Source: Acanthamoeba lenticulata
Taxonomy: Eukaryota; Discosea; Longamoebia; Acanthamoebidae
Direction of reading: 5' to 3'
NCBI GenBank assembly: GCA_002179805.1
Contig: NAVB01000925.1
Span: 35,740-99,739 of the forward strand
Length of the DNA stretch: 64,000 bases
Under the pieces are notes generated by a model. That model was not told the origin of the DNA and made no database searches. It saw only the letters and a list, made by a program, of their open reading frames with translations. Position numbers and translations under genes: made by a program. Shown here piece by piece: positions 37,433 to 48,266 of the stretch; position 1 is the first letter of the stretch; each line of letters starts with the position of its first letter.

Positions 37433-40400
37433 TCACGCTATGCTTCGGAAGACGTTGTCCACGACGCGACCCCACCGGCGCGCGAGCAGTGCGGCGAGCT
37501 TCCCGCGGGCCTCTTCGTCTCCTTCATCGGCTTGCTCAGCCAGAGAAAGCAGCTCGTCATCAGGCTCTGCGTCCTCCCCGCCCGGCAAGCTGCTCACCAG
37601 TTCGTCCAGCCTGCCGCCCGGACCCCACAAACGCACAAGAAGAAGAAGAAGAAGAATAAGCATGACTGCAGGGGACAGCACAAACACAAGAGCCTGTTCT
37701 AGGGACTGGGACGCCGACCTCTTCTGGGCGAGCGTGTCGCCGCCCTTGGCGGCCATTCTGTAGAGCTTCTTGGCCCGTTCGAGGTCCTGTATGAGGCCTC
37801 GCCCATCCCTGTACATGTCCGCCAGCGGGCGGTAGGCCTTCTCGTACTCGTAGGCCAAAGCCTGCTGATACCTGCACACACACACGTGCGGTTAAGTGCA
37901 CGCCAACAACAACGGGTTCAATCGGGGCAGAGAAGAGGGAAGGAGGGGGAGAGGAGGAAGGTACTTGAGGGCTGCTCGGAAGTCGTCGCGGGGCACGAGG
38001 ACGCCCTCGTCCCACAGGACGGCCTCGGCGTAGAGGGCGCCCACGTGGCCCTGCGCCGCCGCTCGTGTGAACCACTTGGACGCCTTCTTGCCGTTCTTCT
38101 CCACACCAATGCCCCGCACAAACATCTTTCCGACCTGAAAATCAAAAAGTACAATATTTAATTAATTAATATTAGGATCAAGCAAATGCGCTCGCGGGCG
38201 GGAGCGTACCCGATAGCACGCCGCCGCATCGCCCGCACGCGCGGCTCGTGAAAAATATTTGAACGCCTTTCGGTGGTCCCGCCCCACGGCGTTGCCCTCG
38301 TAATATCTGCCCCCCCCTCGAGCGTAAGTTTCTGATGGAAGAAGAAAGAACGAAAGAGAAAGAGAGAGAAAGCGACACGTACAAGAGACCAAGGCGGTAG
38401 ATAGAATCGACGCTACCGGCGTCTATCGCGGTTTTAAGCCACGAGATGCCCCGCTCGATGTCGCGCTCCATGCCGTCTCCGCTGATGAGGAAGTTGGCCA
38501 AGTCGTGCATGGCCTCCCGGTGGCCCTGGTCGGCCGCCCTCTGGCACCAGTAGGCCGCTGCCTTGGTGTCCGGCGGCACGAGCCGCGTGTAGGCCACGTT
38601 CAGGTAGTACTGCCCCAGCGCTGATCCTGCGCAGCCCCACGTGCGTGAGAAGACGCGTCTTGGGTATGTAAAGAATGTCAAGCACGCGGGCCGCTGGCTG
38701 CACGCATACCTTGTTCGGCCTTTTCGGTGAGGAAAGGGATGAGCTCAGCCGCGCTTTCGCTGATGATGTCGCTCATGGTGTCTGGGACATCGTCATAGCC
38801 CTTTTCCTCCGCTAGCAGCAGCCAACGCAAGGCCTCCCGCAGGTTTTTCTCCACGCCTTTGGTACACGCACACGACACTTGCCCGTTAGTCGTATGCAGG
38901 CGGCGCAAACAGGAGGCGGGAGCCAGAGTTCAGACGTGTACCGAGGGCGTTATTGTACATGACCCCGACGTTGAACGCGCACACGGCATCGCCCTGCTCG
39001 GCTCCCTTTTGAAACCTGTGGAGCGGACGACCGAGCGACAAGCCATCAGGCGCCGCACTCGGGAGGCCAGAGGCATGAGGAGGGGGCCAGGAGAGAGGCG
39101 CACCATTCGGCTGCGCGCGTGTAGTCGCGCTCGACTTCTTCGGTTCCGAAGAAGAAGGTTGTGCCCAGGTGGAACTGCGCCTTCAGGTTTCCGTGGTGTC
39201 CCGCCTGTACAGCCACATAAATCAGAGTGTTAAAGGTTAAGAAATTGTTATTTTAAACAATTAAATGATATAAAAATGATAAGATTAAAACAAAGTCTAG
39301 ACAGAGTAGCCGTACGGCGGCGAGGAGTCCAAGGGCTTTGGGCACGTCGGCCGGGATGCCGTCGCCCTTGAGGTACATGACGCCCAGGTTGGCCTGAGCC
39401 GGCACGTTTCCCATTTCGGCGGCTCGCGCGTACCAGTCGCGCGCCTTCTCCATGTCCTTGGGCGTGCCCTGTCCCACACCCACCACCGATGTCGCATAGG
39501 TTTCAGCAGCGGGCAAAAATGAGAGAAATGAGAGAATAGCGGAGTGCATTCTTACCTGACCACGTGCGTAGCAGCAGCCCAGGTTGCACTGCGCCTCACC
39601 GCTTCCCGCCTCGGCTGCCCGTGTGTACCTGCAAGTGGTCATCACGTCGCCGCCCATCAACACCACAAGGTACACAAACGCCAACAGAGGCAGAGTCGAA
39701 GGGGCAAGGTAGTGGCTACGCACCATTCAAAGGCCTTTTGTGGGTCCTGCTCAACGCCCCAGCCCTTGCTGTAGGCCTTGCCCACGGCGAACATGCCGTG
39801 CGGGTACCGTTGCTCGGCCGCTTTGCAGTACCAGTGAAAGGCCAAGTCGTAGTTGCGCGGCACTCCACACCCGTATCGGTAGCACCAGCCCACGTTATAC
39901 TGCACAAAAGAAACACAAAATGGAATATAAGTACATGAATTTTAATGATAGATAAAAATAGAAGGAGACCAAGGGACACCAATAATAGCGGAGTATTGTT
40001 TTAAAAAATACTTTTAAAACCAAAATCCTAAAAATAATAGAATAAATAATAAAAATAAGGTAGCGCTAGCAAACCTGGGCTGGGGCAAGGCCAGACTCGG
40101 CGGCCTTCATAAACCAGGCGAAGGCGGTCTGCGGGTTCTTCTCGGCGCCCTTGCCATGCTTGAGACAGACGCCGTAGCGGTAGGCGGCCTCCACATGACC
40201 CAACTCAGCCGCCCGCTTGTAGCAGTCATGCGCCTCCTGGAGGTTGCCGTCCTCGGCCTTTTCGCACGCCAGTCCGCGCTGGAACAGGACCTCGACCTCG
40301 GCCGTCGGGTCAGCCTCCGTACTCTCGGCCGACCGCGTCGGGTCAGTTGACTGCGCGTGCGCGACCACAGCAAGCGTGATTGAGCAACGCACACCAAGCA

Positions 40401-41302
40401 ATCGCGACAAAAGAGTAAATGGTGAGGTGTGATGCGTACGGTGGTGGTGGTGGTAGTGGGAGGTCCCGAGGGTGTCGTGGAGGTTGAGGCGGCAGCTGCA
40501 GTGGTGGTGGCACTCGTGACTGTCTCTTGGGACATGTCCGTCTGGGGCGAAGGCTGGGAACCCTCATTGTCGCTCAGCGGAGCAATGCCGCCGCTGCCGC
40601 TTTGGCTTGGCACCATGGTGGTGCCGGCAGCGAGGAAGCCCTGTGCCGGGCCGCCCGGCGTGGTCTGTGTGGCACATGGCGGCGCCTCGGAGCCAGCGTT
40701 GCCGCCCACAAGCTCGCGCAGCGACATCAGTGGGGCCGTGGCGGTGAAGAGCATGTGCCGATAGGGCCGGGGTGGCAGGTCCCCAACGGTGGCATTGGCG
40801 GCGTCCTCAACGGACATGTCGTTGTCATGGACTCGAAGCTGCTCCCGCAGCAGCCCGCTGCCTGCCGTCGTCTGCTCCTTCTCGCCTCGAGCCTCCTTGG
40901 GGTGGCGGAGCAGCGCCAGCCAGCCGTCTTCCAGCTCCGTCGCACTGACCCTAGTCCCGCATTCGGCGCACTCGAGCCGCGAGTCGCTTCCCCCTGGCCC
41001 GGTCATCAGTCCTCCTTCTGGATGCTCGGCAGCAGCCCCGCCAACAGACAAAATCGCTGCGATAGCCACGCATGTTAAATTTCGAGCGACATCGTTGCCT
41101 CGTGCCGAAAAAGAAAACTGAAAAGAGAAGCAAATTTGATGCAAATGGACGACAGTAATGTACCTTCGCATGTGTTTCCAGAAGATCGAAAGGCCGACCA
41201 GGCACAGCCCAGGCAGAAGTGGTGGGCGCACGGCAGTTGGAGGCCCTCGGTGGTCGGCTCGTGGCATCCGCCACAAACGGCCGCCTCCCGCGTCCTCTTC
41301 AT
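37433..41302 (-). CDS. RING-finger protein with Sel1 repeats
   Basis: The start MKRTREAAVCGGCHEPTTEG opens a C3HC4 RING (CGGC, LPCAHHFCLGC, then across an intron LECAECGTRV). A Ser/Thr-rich, low-complexity stretch with poly-Thr follows. About 11 Sel1-like repeats then fill the rest, for example DCYKRAAELGHVEAAYRYGV, AFHWYCKAAEQRYPHGMFAV, DWYARAAEMGNVPAQANLGV and KWFTRAAAQGHVGALYAEAV. The chain ends RRWGRVVDNVFRSIA. Introns fall mostly once per repeat, and several are A/T-rich. RING domains recruit E2 enzymes and Sel1 repeats form solenoids that hold partners, as in Sel1L/Hrd3 at the ER. Here RING and Sel1 share one chain and no signal peptide or membrane helix is seen, so a soluble E3 ligase is inferred. 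Confidence 0.8.
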
Positions 41303-41565
41303 AAATAAAAACTCTCTTTTTGCTTCACGAATTCGTACTGATAAGCTGTACAAGGCGGTGAGTCGTTCGCCCGCACCGCCACCTTCCTTGTCCTCCTTTT
41401 TGTGTATTTGCAGTTTTCACGTCGCGAGTTTCCTTTAAATCATTGTCATTTCTTTTCAGAGATTTCTGCGTGTTTTCTTCCAACTTCCTGTTTTAGAGAG
41501 CTGTCGGGGCAGCCAAGGGGAAAGCTGCGAGACCTCCCGCCTCTTCTTAAAAAGCACTGGCGAGA
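41303..41565. other. Intergenic region between SH2-kinase and RING-Sel1 genes
   Basis: About 260 bases between two genes on the minus strand. It should hold the RING-Sel1 promoter and the SH2-kinase 3' end. No gene or site is recognised. Confidence 0.45.
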
Positions 41566-44104
41566 TCAGCCTCGTAGCCACCTGAGTCTTGTTTGGAGTC
41601 CAGTCGGTCGATCCACGGGTGTGGGCACGGTCGGGCGAAGCTCTCTGGTCGCGTCGTTCGGTATTGGTCTTTTTGGGGTTCGAAAACAAACAGCAAACAT
41701 GGCTAAGTCAGAACAAGAACAGGAGCAGCTGGGACGGGAGGGGCGAGAGGGCTCGCGGCCCGTACCGATAATGTCGTTGATTGTAGGACCAGAGACAGCC
41801 CCGAGCACCAACTGGTCGCCCTTCGGCGCGACCTTGAGTTGCATGCGACCCTTCTCTCCCACAAAGGCCAGCACGTAGCAGCCTGATTTGCGTCACAACC
41901 TTCAATCAGCAGAGGGCAGAGCAAGAGAAACGTCGCGAGAGTGTAAACGGACCAGGCTCCGTGCTTAGGCGCACAAGGAACGTGCCCAGAGGCTGGTCTG
42001 CCAGCTTTTGGTTCGTCTCGTCCCGCGAGATGGCGCCATGGAACCACGGCTGCGTGCAGATGCTCTCCACCTGCCAATCCAGTCACGACTGTAAGCCATG
42101 AAAGGCGCGCGCGCGCGAGGAGGAACATGAGCACACACCTTATCAAGGAAGCTGGGCGCGCCTTCGGCCGGCTTGAGCGAGCCGAACCAAGACGTGAGCT
42201 CCGTCACCTTCTCCATCGAGACCAGCCCTCGCGTGGCCTCTGCATTTTTGGACGGTCGGTCAACTCGGCGGATGACGCCTGGGCGCGCACAGCAGACACC
42301 ACGTACCGAGCAGGGCCCCTACGATTTGCAGGCGCGGATCGTTCTCTGTGGTGCGCAAGTAGGCCGCGAGCCCCGCCTTGAACTTGGCCTCCGGACAGTA
42401 ATACTATTGGGGCCACAGTTGAAGGTCATCGTCCGTCAGTCTCCACATACAAGCAAACTTTTGAAAAAGCAAAGCACGTGAGGCTTGGCGTCACCTCAAG
42501 CGAGAAGACGGTGGACCACAGCTCGCGGGCGCCCTCGTCAGGGATGAGGAGACGATAAAGCTCGTCCACAATCTTCGGGAACGTGGGCCGTTTGCTCGGG
42601 TCGTCGTCCCAACACGCTGCGCGACATGCCGTGAGCCTCACGCACGTGCCGGACTCGGGCTGCTGGCGGGAGTAGGCATACCTTCCATGAGAGCTCGCAG
42701 CATGGCGGGGCACCCCGACGGGATGGAAGGCCGGGCACCCGAGCACACAGCGTCGCGGATCTCCTGCGCTGTCATCTCTTCACCGTAGGGCGACTCTCGC
42801 GTATAAAGTTCATAGAGCACTGGTGCAGGCGTCAGATGCCCTGAAAGTGTGCGGAGAAGCGGAGGAAGAGGTCACGTACCGATGGAGAAGGAGTAGACGT
42901 CGGTCTTCTCGTTGTATTCTTCCTCGCGAAAGACCTCCGGCGCGATCGTGTAGGGGGTGCCCTTGAGGCCGTAGTGACCCGAGGCCCCCGCCACGTGTTG
43001 CTTGACGTGGGTCAGCCCAAAGTCGCATATCTTCACGTTGTAGTTGTTGTCCACCAACACGTTCGAGCTCTAGCCGCCAGAAGAGTCGAACATGATTAAC
43101 CGTTTTGGTCTGCGTATTCTAGTTCAGGCTTGCGGTACCTTGAGGTCTCGGTGAATGAAGACCGGCTTTGTGTTGTGCAGCCTGTCGCGCCAACAACCCC
43201 TTAGTCAAAACCGCTCTCGGTACGGGAGAAGAAGGTCAAACCAGGTCATGGCGATAGCGATGTCGGTGGCTATCTTGATCCGCTGGAAGTAGCTGAGCTC
43301 CGCACTTCGGTCCTTGAGCAGGTGCTCGAGATCGCCACGGGGCATAAACTCAGTCACCAACTGTGACGCAATGCATTTGGACAGCGTCAGCTCACTCCAC
43401 CTTGCTTCTGCCTGCGCAGAGATCAACGCACCATGAGGTTGTCGCCGGTGGTAGAGGCGCCCATGAACTGCACCACTGTGTAGTGTGGTTGTAGCAAACA
43501 AACGAGTCAGATTTGTTTGCCGGCAGCTGCCTAGCTACATACCCTTGGGGTGACGCAGCTGCTTCATGATGGCAACCTCCTGCCTGAAGTTGGCCAACTC
43601 GGTCGGCGTCAGGTCGCTCGCGCTGGCCGCAATCAATACGCTCATGAGCCTCCTCAGCAAACAATAACCTCAGAGAAGGAGGTCTTGTGTTCATTACCTG
43701 TGATGCAGACGCTTAACCGCGACGTCTTCTTGGTGCAGCTTGCCCTTCAAGACGACACCTGCAACAGCAAGGGCGGGGAGTTGTCAAAGACAGACTCGGT
43801 TGGCATGACCACGTCCAAGTGCAACTACGTACCTTGGGCGCCCTGGCCGAGAGTGGACAGAATGGTGAGAGCCGAGAGGTCCACTTCACATGAGGCAAGC
43901 TCCTCCTCTGTGAAGATGTGCTCCTGCCCCGCACCCAACGGAAAAGCTGCCGCTTGAGTGATGATTTGGGCGCAAAGGCTAACGGGTTCCACTTACCGAG
44001 GGCAGCTTCGGCTCGTTAAGATTGAATAGATCGCCTGGGTGCACCACTTTAGTCTCTACCTGCTGCAGATTATCCCTCTTAAAATTTCGAATTGCGGCCA
44101 ACAT
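41566..44104 (-). CDS. SHK-type dual-domain kinase (TKL kinase plus C-terminal SH2)
   Basis: From MLAAIRNFKRDNLQQVETKV a short N-terminus reaches the kinase domain: LSALTILSTLGQGAQGVVLK, beta3 VAVKRL, VTEFMPRGDLEHLLKD, catalytic loop FIHRDLKSSNVLVD, DFG in KICDFGLTH, GTPYTIAPEVF and DVYSFSI. All catalytic residues are present. After an ELWSTVFSLE linker comes an SH2 domain (about 42070-41640): WFHGAISRDETNQKLADQPL, GTFLVRLS (FLVR Arg present) and YVLAFVGEKGRMQLKV. Kinase followed by SH2 is the SHK family of Dictyostelium, which act at the membrane downstream of phosphotyrosine. Kinase subdomain sequence is TKL-like rather than a true tyrosine kinase. The last exon may be shorter than drawn. 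Confidence 0.85.
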
Positions 44105-44196
44105 CTTCGCCGTCGTTCGTTTGTGTTGCGCTTGACCGAGGCGAACAAATGGACTTTTTAATTCACGAAAATTCAAAAATTCACCGTTTTGTCCCT

Positions 44197-45718
44197 TCAC
44201 TCCTTCTTCTTCACGGTAAAGAAGTTGTTGAGGGTGGCCATCCCTCGCTTGTCCACCTTTTCCAATCTGAAGCAACGAAGGAAACGTAAGATCCGTGCAG
44301 CACAACGCATGCATTCCTCGCGGTGAAAAGTACGTACTTTCTTTGCGCCAGCGACTTGGTGGGTGTCTTAGCAGCGGCAGGCTTGGCCGCGGCGCCCTCG
44401 TAGGAGTACTTGGCAAGGTCATCGGGCTCCCATCCACCTCCGAAGCTGGCCCTCTCTGCCGCTGTTTGTGTTATGACCAACCCTCCAATGCTTAGAAGGC
44501 GCGGCAGTGTTACCATAGACACGCACTTGGCGTACCTGATGGTCCGGTGTTGAGCGCTTGTACCGCCTTGGCGGTCTCGAGGACCAGCGGGAGGCTGTTT
44601 GACTGAGTGAGCACAACATGGAGGCAGCTGTAGCGCAAGGCAGGTGCGCACCCAAAGGACTCGCAGAGCTTGGCCTGCCAATCGGCCTTGATGTACTCAG
44701 CCACGAACCCAACCGCGATCTTGGTCAGGTCGGCTGGATACAGGCGCAATTAGGAAGATTGGTGCTAGTCAGATCTGGCTAACACTCACATAAAGGCTCT
44801 CACATAAAGGTACCTTCAGACAAGGGCGCTTGCTCGCGGAAGTTGGCCGCCCGAGCACCACCGCGCAGACTGTTTGCTAAGTCGGGAGTGGCGGCAAGGT
44901 GGCTCTTCAGTCGTTGCACCTTGGCTCGAAGCCACTGCACCACCTTCTTGTTGTCCAATCGGTAGTAGACTCGCCCAGCCCCGGCATCTGCATTCATGTC
45001 GGTAGCAGCCTAGTGAGTCCCCAGAAATTGAATGCATTCAGGGACACACCCCGTGCACCTTTGACGTCGCACACAAGGGCGCACGACAGCGCGGGCCACT
45101 CAAGAAATCGCGCGTAGCCAGGGTAGGCCTCATCTTCGGTGAGGATTTGGTCCATCTCACAGAAGTAACCCGCGCTCTCGGCGGTCTGAAGGTGATAAGG
45201 TGAGACCATAGGTTGTGTCCTGCCCATCCAGATCCAGCGGCAGAGGTACCTCTTTGCGATTCTTTTCCAACAAAGGGAGGAGAACGAAGAGGGGATCCAC
45301 CTCGGTGGCGATGAAGAGGCTGCCATCTGAACACAAAGTTAGCCACATACTGATCGAATTGGTGTTGTGCTAGCAGACCTTTGAGCACGTGATTGTCCTT
45401 GAACCAGCAGCGATAGCGTTCGGACACCTTTTGTATCTCCAGCACCTGCCCTGGCCGTATCATGTAGCGGGCATCCTCGCCTAATTCGGTGCGGTGTAAG
45501 CAGTGTGCCTGAAAACTGTGGCAGGCAAGAACAGTAACGGTAGGTAGGTACCCGTTCGTGGATGGGGCAGTGTCACGATTTTGAGATCTTTGTCTCCCGT
45601 TTCTGTGCAAGAAAACCTTGTTAAAGAAAAGAGCAATAAACGAGTTCACGTCGGCAGAAGCGGCATACGGTGGGGGAGCAGGAAGATGCGTTGGGTTTGT
45701 TCCATCATCTTATCGCGC
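44197..45718 (-). CDS. RNASEH2B: Ribonuclease H2 subunit B
   Basis: The first exon MMEQTQRIFLLPH joins through an intron to TGDKDLKIVTLPHPRTG, and then, through a second one, to EDARYMIRPGQVLEIQKVSE. RNASEH2B marks follow: RYRCWFKDNHV, GSLFIATEVDPLFVLLPLLE, the YYRLDNKKVVQWLRAKVQRL helix and VGFVAEYIKADWQAKL. The C-terminus is KVDKRGMATLNNFFTVKKKE, matching the PCNA-binding PIP box of the human protein (which has DTFF). Subunit B is a non-catalytic part of the trimer that removes ribonucleotides from DNA. The next gene upstream, SMUG1, ends only about 48 bases away. Confidence 0.88.
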
Positions 45719-45766
45719 CAAAAAACTATATTTCAACAACTTTTCTCTATTTCCTGCACCATGCAT

Positions 45767-46975
45767 TCACCCTTCCTGCTGGACTTGCTGTGTTCGGCGC
45801 CGTTTGCTTAACGGCAGCCCAGTAGAGGAGCTCTCACTGCGCTGACAGGAAGGTGACTTTGATGCAGCGCTCGCCCGACCCCTTTTGGCTGATCCTGTCG
45901 TCTCTTTCGTCCCCGGAGAGGCGTCATCCTCTGCAGCTGCAATTGGGACGTCCACGCCGTAGCTACGCAGGAGCTCATTGACCTTGTGGGCGCCATGAGC
46001 CCACACGAGGCGTGCCACCGGGCTCCGTGGGCTGAAATACAGCATAAGTTTGAGGCCAGATGAAGCCAGTGCCGGGAGGGCTGCATACCTAGGGTGAGGA
46101 ATCTTGCCCACGACAAGCCTCTGCAGCAAATCTTCGTCCTCTTCGGGTGTAGCTTCCCCCTCCTGCCACTGCCGTAGTGTGTAGCGCACACGCTCGTCGG
46201 CAAAGTTGCCGATTGTGACGATCCGTTGAGGTCGCATCATCAAGATGGCCTCGCGCAGATAGCGATCGCACACTTCGTAGAGCCTGGTGCGGTCGTCCTT
46301 ATGCAGTTTGTCAGGCGTGATGTTGGTACCGCTTGCCTCCAGGAACTGTATTGGGCAGTAGGGGTGGATGTAGAACTGCTCAAAGAAGGCCTCCGCTGAC
46401 GGGTAGGTGTTCATGGCCCAGTTGACGTAGATCCGCTTCCCGCTTACCTCCTCTCGCAGTGACGGCTGGCGCGCTGGAACGCGCTTCTTGCGGCTCTTGT
46501 TTTTCTTCTTCTGTTCGCCGTCATCGACCTCGGTGGGCGTGATGGGAACTGGCGAGAACCCAAAGATGGGTCGATAAGGGCAGGCGGCCTCTGGTGGCCG
46601 GATGGCGTCCGCCGGTAGATTTATCCCCATCCAGCTCTGGACGATCTTAGGTGCACCAAAAGGCACGCCTGAGGTTTAAAGGCGAGGAGGGGGGTTAAAA
46701 GATGGAAGGATTTAAACGACGAAGCGGCGCGTACCGCTTTGGGTCATGCCGTAGGGTCCGGGGTTCATGCTCACCAGCATCGTGGGTCGCGGCTCTGCAT
46801 CTGCTTCTTCGCCTGCCCCGGAGGAGGGGGCGCTACGGAAGAACTTATTGATGAAGGCTTCATGCCCAGCAAACGCGTAGTCCAGCGGATTGTAGACATA
46901 AGTTACTGGCGGAGCAAACGTCAATTTGCCTACTTCCTCTCCGAACCGCTTCATCATTCGCTTCAGATTAGCCAT
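45767..46975 (-). CDS. SMUG1: SMUG1-type uracil-DNA glycosylase
   Basis: From MANLKRMMKRFGEEVGKLTF the protein has YVYNPLDYAFAGHEAFINKF, then the SMUG1 signature MNPGPYGMTQSG continued after an intron as VPFG. IVTIGNFADERVRYTLR follows. The second catalytic motif HPSPRSP is rebuilt across a 57-base intron that splits the Ser codon (near 46030-46090). Both SMUG1 active-site elements, the Asn of MNPGP and the His of HPSPR, are therefore present. The enzyme cuts uracil and oxidised pyrimidines from DNA and starts base excision repair. An insert of Lys/Arg-rich sequence (KKKNKSRKKRVPARQPS) and a Ser-rich basic tail ending SKRRRTQQVQQEG are extra and suggest nuclear import. Confidence 0.9.
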
Positions 46976-47159
46976 CTTCGTGTGCCGAGTGGACAAGCGG
47001 AGGTGTGTTTGCTTTGACGGCCGCGGTCAAGGCAGGACTTCTGCGGAAAGTCCGTTCTTGCACTTTCCGCAGAGAGCTGGCACAGAAATACACCACACGC
47101 CTGGCGGCGACGACACTTTATGCAAAGCATCTTGTCTAGAACCACAAGAGCAGGAGCGC

Positions 47160-47644
47160 TCAAAACTTTTGCTTGCCGCTAACGATGTTGTACCAGAGCT
47201 GGAAATCCCCCATCTGGATTGAAACAATTCACAAATGAGGATAATCGCACTCTCATTCAGTGAGAGTAACATACCAATGAGTAGAACGGGTACTTGAAAG
47301 TGGCAGGCTTGTTCTTCTCGACAAAGAAGTGGCCAATCTTTAAAAAAAAAAAAAAGAAAAAAATGTGGAAGTCAGAAATTAATTCCAGTAGTACGCGAGA
47401 GGAGGAGAGGGTGTACCCAAGCGAAGCCATAGCCAACCACGAAGGGAACAAAGAGGTATTTGAAGAGACCCAAGAAACACAGAACGAGTAGAGAGATCAT
47501 GGCCAGTGTGGTGCCGATGAAGTGCAGACGACGATTGAGCCTGCTCGAGTGTTCCTGCATGTAGAACGGAAAGAATTCCGTGAAGCTCTTGAAGTCCTTG
47601 TCGGACGAGATAACCCCCTTCGGCCGTCGAGTGACTGCGCTCAT
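47160..47644 (-). CDS. Mpo1-like (DUF962) dioxygenase, membrane protein
   Basis: From MSAVTRRPKGVISSDKDFKS the protein has the family signature FTEFFPFYMQEHSSRLNRRL continuing HFIGTT, two hydrophobic helices, GYGFAW joined across an intron to IGHFFVEKNKPATFKYPFYS, and a last exon MGDFQLWYNIVSGKQKF. The His residues of QEHSSxLNRRLH and GHFFVEKNKPAT are the metal-binding type seen in yeast Mpo1, which degrades 2-hydroxylated long-chain bases at the ER. Three exons are present. Length (about 135 residues) is a little short for the family but no element seems lost. Confidence 0.85.
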
Positions 47645-47794
47645 GTTGTTGCTTGTTTTTTTGATTAAAGCTTAAGTAAGCGTTTTGCGGACAAGTTTAT
47701 GTGCGCTTTGCGGCACACCAATGGGCATTCGAATCGCTAGAGCAATAATCACCATATTGTTTCTTATACGACGGAGGCGAAGTGGACAACACGT

Positions 47795-47865
47795 GCTGGG
47801 ATAGTATAGTGGTAGTACATTGGTTTGTGGTACCAACAACCCGGGTTCAATTCCCGGTCCTGGCA
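47795..47865 (+). tRNA. tRNA-His (anticodon GTG)
   Basis: The 71-base cloverleaf starts GCTGGGA. It has D-arm GTAT/GTAC, anticodon stem TTGGT/ACCAA with loop TTGTGGT (anticodon GTG), and T-arm CCGGG-TTCAATT-CCCGG. The 3' acceptor strand is TCCTGGC with discriminator A. Box A-like GTATAGTGGTAGTAC and box B GGGTTCAATTCCC are internal. There is no intron and no encoded CCA. The acceptor stem has two adjacent wobble pairs (T3-G70, G4-T69). The extra G-1 of tRNA-His would be added after transcription, since the base before is T. Confidence 0.9.
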
Positions 47866-47867
47866 AC

Positions 47868-47872
47868 TTTTT
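47868..47872 (+). terminator. RNA polymerase III terminator
   Basis: A run of five T residues starts two bases after the tRNA-His discriminator base, as expected for pol III termination. Confidence 0.75.
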
Positions 47873-48266
47873 GCCGGTTTCTTCTCAGAGTGCTCTGGCC
47901 TCGTGGGTACGCACAAGTGTTCAGCTACAGGCCAACATGTGGGCACCACTTTGCTGTCATCTACAATCTCAACCTAAGTCTTCAATGTTTGCAGACTGGC
48001 CTTGGGCAAGGCAGGTAGCACTTGCTTAGTCAGCCTTGCTGCTTGGGCAGTGGGCATGGTGGCAATAATCTATTGAGCAACTATCAAAATTGTCATTGCA
48101 GGAGCATGTGGAGGTGTACAGTGTCACAAACACCCCTGTGTGATTTATCAATGTTGATCACAACAACAACTCATTCCTTGTGTTCACCCTTGAGCTCTAC
48201 AACCAACTTTTCTTTTGCTCAAGGCGCCTACAACTACAACTTCGCGTTGAGCGCTGGAATCACGGC
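47873..48266. other. Intergenic region downstream of tRNA-His
   Basis: About 390 bases between the tRNA and the 3' end of the PfkB gene. Composition is closer to even than in exons. No open frame with local codon use, no second tRNA and no clear repeat was found. Confidence 0.5.

Noticed and set aside
46025..46095. SMUG1 seeming to have YFSPRSP in place of the catalytic HPSPR motif.
   Set aside because: The Tyr-Phe comes from reading through a 57-base intron (GTATGC to TTTCAG). Splicing gives HPSPRSP with the His intact.
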